A stretch of 5,602 nt of DNA, from the NCBI GenBank assembly GCA_002938075.1, contig PTLK01000139.1, positions 1-5,602 on the forward strand, written 5' to 3'. The translations under genes were made by a program, and so were the position numbers. Below, one piece after another: positions 1-5,044 of the stretch. Numbering within the stretch: position 1 is the first letter of the stretch; every line of letters starts with the position of its first letter. The stretch comes from Alphaproteobacteria bacterium MarineAlpha3_Bin3. Lineage in GTDB: Bacteria; Pseudomonadota; Alphaproteobacteria; Rhodospirillales; Casp-alpha2. The notes below the pieces were generated by a model. It did not search any database. It saw only the letters and a list, made by a program, of their open reading frames with translations, and was not told where the DNA came from.

Positions 1-204
1 GGTGAAGGGCGTGGCTGGATATGGGTGAAACAAACATACATACCTACGCGCGTGAGGAAAACACGTGGCGTTAGTCAAGTCGGGGTGGCCTTCACCATCC
101 AAATGTTTCGCCCCCCCCCGGTCGCGCCCGTGAACGCTGTACCGCCGCCCCATGGAAATTTTTCTGAAAATTCCGAACCGACCCCGTTAGTCAATGAGTC
201 CTAG
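1..204 (+). CDS. Possible 3' end of an unrecognised upstream gene (partial)
   Basis: Reading frame 1 is open from the first base to a TAG at 202-204 (67 codons), while the other two forward frames close within about 30 bases. The stretch from about base 79 to 150 has the G/C-rich third positions seen in the real genes here and reads as a proline-rich tail (FRPPPVAPVNAVPPP). There is no start in the window and I do not recognise the protein. A poly-C tract at 111-119 lies inside the frame and would be prone to slippage. An open run this long could also occur by chance in GC-rich DNA, and the complementary reverse frame is open over most of the same stretch, so this is a tentative call. Confidence 0.25.
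   Translation, partial: GEGRGWIWVKQTYIPTRVRKTRGVSQVGVAFTIQMFRPPPVAPVNAVPPPHGNFSENSEPTPLVNES
111..119. repeat. Homopolymer tract of nine C
   Basis: Nine consecutive C residues follow TTTCG and precede GGTCGC. Tracts of this length are unstable in replication and error-prone in sequencing, so the reading frame across 1-204 should be treated with caution. Confidence 0.9.
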
Positions 205-263
205 GGTAATTTGATTAACACTGAAGACGGTGAAGCCGAACCGCCGGAGCTTGAGGTTCCTAG

Positions 264-292
264 ATGTCCGCTTTCGGGGGCAAAGCGGACAT
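264..292 (+). repeat. Palindromic dispersed repeat, copy 1 (G-rich loop)
   Basis: Perfect 11-bp arms ATGTCCGCTTT (264-274) and AAAGCGGACAT (282-292) enclose the loop CGGGGGC. A second copy at 3011-3039, in the same orientation, differs only at the last loop base (C281 versus T3028). It forms a closely spaced pair with the palindrome at 311-338, 18 bases downstream. As RNA or extruded DNA it would make a stable hairpin. There is no T-tract after it, so it is not a typical intrinsic terminator. Confidence 0.9.
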
Positions 293-310
293 AATTCAGG
301 GTGTATCTGG

Positions 311-338
311 ATGTCCGCTAATAGCCAAAAGCGGACAT
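311..338 (-). repeat. Palindromic dispersed repeat, copy 2 (TGGCTAT-type loop)
   Basis: Perfect 9-bp arms ATGTCCGCT (311-319) and AGCGGACAT (330-338). Read on the minus strand, the inner part is GCTTTTGGCTATTAGC, which resembles GCTTTGGGTCATAAGC of the palindrome at 2964-2993, so I assign it to the same subtype in opposite orientation. It ends 11 bases before the CRP-like dyad. Confidence 0.85.
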
Positions 339-349
339 TCATAGTGATT

Positions 350-365
350 TGTGAACGGGTTCACA
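350..365. promoter_or_regulatory. Perfect CRP-family operator candidate
   Basis: TGTGAACGGGTTCACA is TGTGA-N6-TCACA, an exact match to the core CRP consensus, and the symmetry extends to 7-bp arms (TGTGAAC / GTTCACA) around a GG centre. A perfect ten-base match is expected about once per million bases by chance. Its centre (357.5) lies about 116 bases before the start codon of the caspase-like gene. The cluster also encodes an adenylate cyclase, which makes a cAMP-responsive regulator a natural candidate. Whether this organism's CRP homologue uses the enterobacterial consensus is not known from the window. Confidence 0.6.
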
Positions 366-409
366 GACGGAGCCCCCTGATCTCTCTATGGTTTTCCGGT
401 AGGACACAG

Positions 410-439
410 ATGGCAATTATTAGTAGATGATGTTATAAA
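410..439 (+). promoter_or_regulatory. Candidate sigma-70 promoter with extended -10
   Basis: TGTTATAAA at 431-439 fits an extended -10 (TG-N-TATAAA, five of six hexamer bases). With an 18-base spacer, ATGGCA at 410-415 matches four of six -35 bases. Transcription would begin near 446, giving a short leader that contains the Shine-Dalgarno at 463-468. The CRP-like dyad would then be centred near -88. An alternative is a CRP class II promoter with TATGGT at 387-392 as -10 and a start near 399, which puts the dyad at -41.5. The sequence alone does not decide between them. Confidence 0.4.
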
Positions 440-462
440 CAAAACGCTCGACCGCGACATTC

Positions 463-468
463 GGAGGG
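463..468 (+). promoter_or_regulatory. Shine-Dalgarno for the caspase-like gene
   Basis: GGAGGG at 463-468 sits five bases before ATG 474. It supports this start, which also begins directly with a signal peptide. Confidence 0.8.
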
Positions 469-473
469 ATCGA

Positions 474-2930
474 ATGAGTGTTCCGAGACCCATTTACGTC
501 CTGACCTTTTGCCTCATTGCCGGCCTGTTGGCGGCCGCTTCGCCGGCGCGGGCCGAACGCGCGAAGAATTTCAACGACGCGCAGCTCAAACTGCTGTTTT
601 CCGGCACCGAGGTCGCGGGGGAGGGCAGCTGCCAGCTAATATATCCTGGAGATTTATTTTTGGATTTTACCTTCCACAAAGATGGTAGATTTTTTGTGGA
701 TTACGACTGCGTCACCGCTGGCGGTTATGAAGGTGGTGATGCCGGAAACACGACTGGAACGTGGTCGATCGAAGAAAACGAACTGTGCACGGTGTTTAAG
801 TATCCGGGCTTGGGCTGGGAAAATGTAATACAGGGAAATTGCTATTCCGTCCGTCACGATCGCTCCGGGTTCGGGTTCTATTCGAGGGCCGGCAGGTTTT
901 TGGAGCTGACTTTCAAGCATCACAGGTTTCCCACCAAGGGAAAGCTTCTCACCGCGGTTTTGAATTTATCGGGTGGTGGGACGGGAGCCGTTGCGTCCAC
1001 CAAGACGGAGAAGACGCCGAAAATAAAGACCATGGCCCGCTCCGTGACCCTGCCGCCGGCGCCTTACAAGGCGCCGCTCGTCGGCACCAAGATCAAGTAC
1101 GACGACAGGATTTACCGGGTGACCAGGACCGACGGCTTCCTGACCGTCTATCGCTCGGTGACCGGGGCCAAACTTTCGTACCTCAACGCCTACGCGCTGT
1201 TCGGCGAATATGCAGATAATCTTTACGTTACGCATGATCACGGTTTTGAAATTTCTTATAAAATCGACACCGACAACAGAAAAAAGCTCGAGGCTTTTTG
1301 GCCACTTGAGGCCGGGAAGAAAACTAAGTTCGAAGTGATAGAAGAAGATGCTGGTATCGTTCCCCTCTATACCACATACGGACAATCCTGGGTAATCGCG
1401 CTGGAGGTTGCCAAGGCGGAAGCCATCAGCCTGAATGGAATAAACTATTCGACCTACGTGATCGTGGAAGAGGCAAAGTCCGGAGATGGTTTTTCGTTTG
1501 TCGGTCGTAAATGGTATCACCCAACCTCAGGACTGATTGTCAAAGCGGAAAGAACGTGGACAAAAATTGTTTTCGAACCACCCAAGATCCCCAATTTCGC
1601 GGAAGGTGACGAAGACAACTACACCCTGGTCAAGGTCCGGTTCCCCGAGGGCACCATCGCCGTTGCCGCGAAGCAGGAACCAAAAGCACCGCCCGCCGTC
1701 TCGACCGCCGAACTTGCCCGCCTGGAACGCGAGGCGGAAGAGAAACGCAAGGCCCGGGCGGCCGAGATAGCGCGTCTTGAACGCGAAGCCGAGAAAAAAC
1801 GCCAAGCCTCCGCCCGCAAGGCGGAAGCAGAGCAAAAGGCTCGCACCGCCGAACTTGCCCACCTGGAACGCGAGGCGGAAGAAAAACGCTTGGCTGCCGC
1901 CCGCAAGGCGGAAGCAGAGCAAAAGGCCCGTGAAGTTGAAATCGCGCGTCTGGCCCGTGAGGAGGAGAAGGCCCGCGAGGCCGAGGAAAAGGCTGGGACG
2001 GCGGCCCAAAAGGAAATCGCGCGCCTCAAGCGTGAAGCCGTTGAGGCCAAAAAAGCCAGTCTGGCGGAGGTCGCGCGCCAGAAGCGCGAAGCCGCCGAGG
2101 CCCGTGACGCCGAGGTTGCTAGCCTGAGACAGCAGCTTGAAGAAGCCCTGAAGGCCCGCAAGATCGTCGAAGCCCCTAAGGCAAAAGCCAAAGCCGCCGA
2201 CGGCCTCGCCGGCATAAAATTCGGCAACTACCACGCGCTCATCATCGGCATCAACAACTACAAGAACCTGCCGAAGCTGACGACGGCGATCAACGATGCA
2301 AAGGGCGTCGCAAAGGTGTTGAAAGACGAGTACGGATTTAAGGTGACAACCCTGATCGACCCCGACCGCCTCGACATCATCGACGCCTTCGACGAATTAA
2401 AGGAAACTCTCACCGATGAAGACAACCTGCTGATCTACTACGCCGGCCACGGCTGGCTCGACGAGGACACGGACCGGGGCTACTGGCTGCCCGTGGACGC
2501 GAAACCGAAGCGCCGCAGCCGCTGGGTCTCCAACGCCACCATCACCGACACCTTGAAGGGACTCAGCGCCAAGCACGTGTTGGTGCTTGCCGACAGTTGT
2601 TATTCCGGCACGTTGACCCGAGCCGCCGATGTCGGGACACGGAAACGCAAGGGCGATTACTGGAAGAAGATGGCGTCGAAATGGGCCAGGGTGGCGATCA
2701 CGTCCGGCGGTCTGGAACCCGTAGCCGACAAGGGCGGCGGGGATCATTCACCTTTCGCCAAGGCGTTTATAGATGTCCTTCAAGAAAACGCTTCGATCAT
2801 GGACGGGGTGCAATTGTTCGGCAAAATGCGCCGCCCGGTGATGGTCGCCGCCGAGCAAACGCCACAGTATTCCGATGTGCGCAACGCCGGCCACGATGGC
2901 GGCGATTTCCTGTTCGTGCGCAAGAAATAA
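474..2930 (+). CDS. Exported caspase-like (peptidase C14) protein with long coiled coil
   Basis: This 818-residue protein begins with a Sec signal peptide (hydrophobic core about 8-22, probable cut after ARA at residue 27), so it should act in the periplasm. Residues about 35-150 form a small domain with four cysteines (C53, C79, C105, C123), consistent with disulfides. Residues about 195-390 are a second, beta-rich-looking domain I do not recognise. Residues 413-563 are a highly charged Ala/Glu/Lys/Arg coiled coil made of near-identical repeats. Residues about 582-818 are a caspase/metacaspase-type domain, with the core strand ALIIGINNY, the catalytic His in YYAGHGW (H659) and the catalytic Cys in DSCYSG (C709). 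Both catalytic residues are intact. D707, two residues before the Cys, is the acidic position that in metacaspases goes with cleavage after Arg or Lys, so basic P1 specificity is inferred. Targets are unknown. Codon 2 onward is G/C-rich, but parts of 640-970 and 1200-1620 fall to about 45% GC. Confidence 0.93.
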   Translation: MSVPRPIYVLTFCLIAGLLAAASPARAERAKNFNDAQLKLLFSGTEVAGEGSCQLIYPGDLFLDFTFHKDGRFFVDYDCVTAGGYEGGDAGNTTGTWSIEENELCTVFKYPGLGWENVIQGNCYSVRHDRSGFGFYSRAGRFLELTFKHHRFPTKGKLLTAVLNLSGGGTGAVASTKTEKTPKIKTMARSVTLPPAPYKAPLVGTKIKYDDRIYRVTRTDGFLTVYRSVTGAKLSYLNAYALFGEYADNLYVTHDHGFEISYKIDTDNRKKLEAFWPLEAGKKTKFEVIEEDAGIVPLYTTYGQSWVIALEVAKAEAISLNGINYSTYVIVEEAKSGDGFSFVGRKWYHPTSGLIVKAERTWTKIVFEPPKIPNFAEGDEDNYTLVKVRFPEGTIAVAAKQEPKAPPAVSTAELARLEREAEEKRKARAAEIARLEREAEKKRQASARKAEAEQKARTAELAHLEREAEEKRLAAARKAEAEQKAREVEIARLAREEEKAREAEEKAGTAAQKEIARLKREAVEAKKASLAEVARQKREAAEARDAEVASLRQQLEEALKARKIVEAPKAKAKAADGLAGIKFGNYHALIIGINNYKNLPKLTTAINDAKGVAKVLKDEYGFKVTTLIDPDRLDIIDAFDELKETLTDEDNLLIYYAGHGWLDEDTDRGYWLPVDAKPKRRSRWVSNATITDTLKGLSAKHVLVLADSCYSGTLTRAADVGTRKRKGDYWKKMASKWARVAITSGGLEPVADKGGGDHSPFAKAFIDVLQENASIMDGVQLFGKMRRPVMVAAEQTPQYSDVRNAGHDGGDFLFVRKK
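1704..1889 (+). repeat. Pair of 45-bp direct repeats in the coiled-coil coding region
   Basis: Bases 1704-1748 and 1845-1889 are identical except for two positions (a G/A difference after TTGCCC, and one in the AAGAG/AAGAA stretch). They encode TAELARLEREAEEKR and TAELAHLEREAEEKR. The 141-bp offset is 47 codons. Near-identity at synonymous sites points to recent duplication rather than protein-level constraint alone. Confidence 0.9.
1811..1927 (+). repeat. Pair of identical 30-bp direct repeats in the coiled-coil coding region
   Basis: Bases 1811-1840 and 1898-1927 are identical over 30 bases, 87 bp (29 codons) apart, and encode ARKAEAEQKA in both places. They interleave with the 45-bp pair, so the segment 1704-1930 looks like a partly duplicated block whose length may vary between strains. 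Confidence 0.9.
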
Positions 2931-2963
2931 GGGCCCGTTACCCCTTTTCCACCGACATCAGTC

Positions 2964-2993
2964 AATGTCTGCTTTGGGTCATAAGCGGACATT
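2964..2993 (+). repeat. Palindromic dispersed repeat, copy 3 (TGGGTCAT loop)
   Basis: Arms AATGTCTGCTT (2964-2974) and AAGCGGACATT (2983-2993) pair over 11 positions with one T-G wobble (2970/2987), around the loop TGGGTCAT. It starts 34 bases after the caspase-like gene's stop codon and lies 17 bases before copy 4. Confidence 0.88.
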
Positions 2994-3010
2994 AATCGCC
3001 CCCTCCAATA

Positions 3011-3039
3011 ATGTCCGCTTTCGGGGGTAAAGCGGACAT
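3011..3039 (+). repeat. Palindromic dispersed repeat, copy 4 (G-rich loop)
   Basis: Arms ATGTCCGCTTT (3011-3021) and AAAGCGGACAT (3029-3039) around CGGGGGT, one base different from copy 1. Its ATG opens a frame that joins in phase to the cyclase gene, giving a 27-residue extension beginning MSAFGGKADI, which I judge to be an artefact of the repeat. Confidence 0.92.
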
Positions 3040-3091
3040 AAATCCCGGCCCGGGTTTTTTCCGCCGCCCGGAAATCCTGATAGGGTGTGCC

Positions 3092-5044
3092 ATGCTCAGG
3101 ACCTTGACCTCGCGGGATCTTTTCTCCGTCGTCGCCATCGTCGTTCTGGCAGCGTTGGGGACGGTGCTGGTTTCCCGGACCCTGCCGATGGTGCAGGCCG
3201 GCGAGAACTGGCTCGCCGATTTCCGGTTCGGGACGTTGACGCCCCCGCGACCCCAAGACAAGGACGTGGTGGTCGTCGTCATCACCGAGGACACGCTGGC
3301 GACCTTGCCTTACCGCTCGCCCGTCGACAGGGGGTTTCTGGCCGGGCTCCTGGGTCACCTGGAGGCCGCGAAGCCGAAGGCCATCGGCGTCGATATCCTG
3401 TTCGATCAGCCGACCGAGGCGGCCAAGGACGAGGCCTTGCAGAAGAAGCTCCGGAACCTTTCCGTGCCCGTGGTGGTGGCCGAGGCGGCCACGGACAGCA
3501 ACCTCACGAAACCGCAGCAGGCGTTTCTGAAACGTTTCACCGACGGCCTGGCGACGGGGCTGGTGAACCTGGTCAAGGACCGGGCCGACGGTACGGTTAG
3601 GTGGATCCTTGCCGGCAAAACCGTTGCCGGCGTGTGGAGACCGGGTTTCGTCGGCAGGGTTGCCGAGGCGGCGGGCGTGGCTGTGCCGAAGCGGAACGTG
3701 GCGCTCGTCTATCGGGGAGCGGCGGAAGCGGGGAAGCCCGCCTTTCCCATCTATCAGGCCCACACAGTGCCGGTGCTGCCGAAAAAGTGGTTCGAGGGCA
3801 AGCTGGTCCTTATCGGCGCCGATCTTCCGCTCATCGACCGCCACCGGACGCCGTTCGCCGCCGCCCGGGGCGTCAGCAAGGGCGAACTGCCGGGCGTCAT
3901 CATCTTTGCCCATGCGCTCTCGCAACTGATCGAGGGCCGGACGCCGCCCGGCCTGGGCGCCGGAGGCCGCGTGGCGCTGATCGCGTTGTTCGCGGGCCTC
4001 GGCATGCTGTTCGCCATGTTCGACTTGCCCGTCGCCGCCAAGTCGCTGTCGAACCTGGGGGTGTTGGCGATGTTGTGGGTCTTGGGCTTCTTCGTCTACC
4101 GCCATGGCGGTGTGATGATCCCGCTGTTGGCGCCGAGCATGGCCTTCGCCGTCAGCTCGGGCACCGGCGTCGCTTTTCTGGGCCGCCGCGATCGGAAGCA
4201 GAAGAAATTCATTCGCGACGCCTTCAGCCACTACGTGTCGCCGACCATCGTCGACCGGTTGGTCGATGATCCCGAACAAATGAACGTCGGCGGCGAACGG
4301 CGGGAATTAACGTACCTGTTCACCGACCTGGCCCACTTCACGTCGCTGACGGAACGCACAGAGCCGACGGTGCTGGTGCCGCTGCTCAACGACTATCTCA
4401 GCGGCATGTGCCGACTCTTATTCGAGCACGGCGCCACCATTGACAAGATCGTTGGCGACGCGGTGGTCGGGTTCTTCAACGCGCCGGTGGATCAGGCCGA
4501 CCATAAGGCGCGGGCGGTGGCGGCGGCGCTGGACCTTGACGCCTTCGCGCAGGATTTTGTCGCCGAATACGCGGAAAAGGGCATGACCGTGGGCATCACC
4601 CGCATCGGTGTCCATTCGGGCACCGCCGTGATCGGCAACTTCGGCGGCGACCAGTTCTTCGACTACACCGCCCACGGCGACATGGTGAACACGGCCGCCC
4701 GCCTGGAAAGCGTCAACAAGCACCTGGGCACCCGGGTCTGCATCAGCGGCGTCACCGCCGAGGGATGCCCCGAGCAGGCGTTTCGTCCCGTCGGCGCGCT
4801 GGTGCTGAAAGGGAAAAGCAAGGGGCTCGAGGTTTTCGAGCCGTTGGTGGATGGTATGGCGGACTCTCCCGCCGCCCGAACCTACGAAAAAGCCTTCGCC
4901 ATGATGCGGAAGAACGCCCCCGGCGCCGCCGACGGGTTCCGTGATGTGCTGGCCCTCGACCCCGGCGACGCGCTGGCGAAATTCCACCTCCAGCGCTTGG
5001 AATCTGGCGAAATCGGTGCGACGATCGTGATGGAGGAAAAATAA
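3092..5044 (+). CDS. CHASE2-domain class III adenylate cyclase (membrane)
   Basis: This 650-residue protein should convert ATP to cyclic AMP in response to a periplasmic signal. It has an N-terminal membrane segment (about 11-30), a CHASE2 sensor domain outside the inner membrane (about 35-285, including VVVVVITEDTLATLPYRSP and KAIGVDILFDQP), three more membrane segments (about 293-313, 320-337, 341-363), then a cytoplasmic class III cyclase domain (about 395-575). Metal-binding aspartates are D412 (FTDLAHFT) and D456 (DKIVGDAVVGFF). The base-selecting pair is K452 and T526 (FDYTAHGD), typical of class IIIb adenylate rather than guanylate cyclases. Transition-state residues are N533 and R537 (VNTAAR). 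Residues about 590-645 look TPR-like (FRDVLALDPGDALAKFHLQRL). I chose ATG 3092 over the upstream in-frame ATG 3011 because the latter lies inside a dispersed palindrome and has no Shine-Dalgarno. 3092 is preceded by a weak one (TAGGG, 3081-3085), and the membrane segment follows promptly. It is coupled to the next gene. Confidence 0.93.
   Translation: MLRTLTSRDLFSVVAIVVLAALGTVLVSRTLPMVQAGENWLADFRFGTLTPPRPQDKDVVVVVITEDTLATLPYRSPVDRGFLAGLLGHLEAAKPKAIGVDILFDQPTEAAKDEALQKKLRNLSVPVVVAEAATDSNLTKPQQAFLKRFTDGLATGLVNLVKDRADGTVRWILAGKTVAGVWRPGFVGRVAEAAGVAVPKRNVALVYRGAAEAGKPAFPIYQAHTVPVLPKKWFEGKLVLIGADLPLIDRHRTPFAAARGVSKGELPGVIIFAHALSQLIEGRTPPGLGAGGRVALIALFAGLGMLFAMFDLPVAAKSLSNLGVLAMLWVLGFFVYRHGGVMIPLLAPSMAFAVSSGTGVAFLGRRDRKQKKFIRDAFSHYVSPTIVDRLVDDPEQMNVGGERRELTYLFTDLAHFTSLTERTEPTVLVPLLNDYLSGMCRLLFEHGATIDKIVGDAVVGFFNAPVDQADHKARAVAAALDLDAFAQDFVAEYAEKGMTVGITRIGVHSGTAVIGNFGGDQFFDYTAHGDMVNTAARLESVNKHLGTRVCISGVTAEGCPEQAFRPVGALVLKGKSKGLEVFEPLVDGMADSPAARTYEKAFAMMRKNAPGAADGFRDVLALDPGDALAKFHLQRLESGEIGATIVMEEK
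5032..5037 (+). promoter_or_regulatory. Shine-Dalgarno inside the cyclase 3' end
   Basis: GGAGGA at 5032-5037 lies in the last codons of the cyclase gene, six bases before ATG 5044. With the one-base TAATG overlap this indicates translational coupling and fixes the next gene's start. A second in-frame ATG at 5050 is possible but less well spaced. Confidence 0.8.

Larger units (their letters stand above)
205..473. other. Non-coding leader upstream of the caspase-like gene
   Basis: No credible gene is seen here. An ATG-started frame at 230-430 exists, but it runs through both palindromic repeats and has no ribosome binding site, so it is a by-product of the repeats. The region holds, in order, two palindromes (264-292, 311-338), a CRP-like dyad (350-365), an extended -10 candidate (431-439) and a Shine-Dalgarno (463-468). 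It is more A/T-rich after base 380, as expected of a promoter region. Confidence 0.7.

Noticed and set aside
1..96. Inverted repeat GGTGAAGG (1-8) and CCTTCACC (89-96), checked as a possible tRNA-like or ncRNA fold
   Set aside because: Only the outer 8 bp pair well. I found no cloverleaf, no anticodon or T-loop sequence, and the match is within reach of chance.
154..174. Imperfect dyad GGAA(A)TTTT...AAAATTCC as an operator
   Set aside because: It needs a bulged base, is A/T low-complexity in the middle, and lies within the possible upstream reading frame.
69..194. 10-bp direct repeat CGTTAGTCAA at 69-78 and 185-194
   Set aside because: A single 10-mer repeat over a few hundred bases is not improbable and no other signal accompanies it.
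230..430. ATG-started forward frame of 66 codons upstream of the caspase-like gene
   Set aside because: It runs straight through two palindromic repeats and the CRP-like dyad and has no Shine-Dalgarno. The peptide is made of repeat translation.
1527..2234. Minus-strand frames opposite the coiled coil
   Set aside because: They mirror the repetitive forward coding sequence and give Phe/Leu/Gly or Ala/Ser/Arg repeats with no recognisable domain.
3044..3060. CCCGGCCCGGG followed by six T, resembling an intrinsic terminator
   Set aside because: The symmetric core allows only a very short stem with a workable loop (CCC/GGG around five bases), and it lies just 32 bases before the cyclase start. 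It may weakly attenuate but is not a convincing terminator.
2780..4279. Long minus-strand open frame (499 codons) across the gene junction
   Set aside because: It is antisense to the caspase and cyclase genes, both of which have clear domains. Its Arg/Gly/Gln/His-rich composition is typical of a shadow frame in GC-rich DNA.
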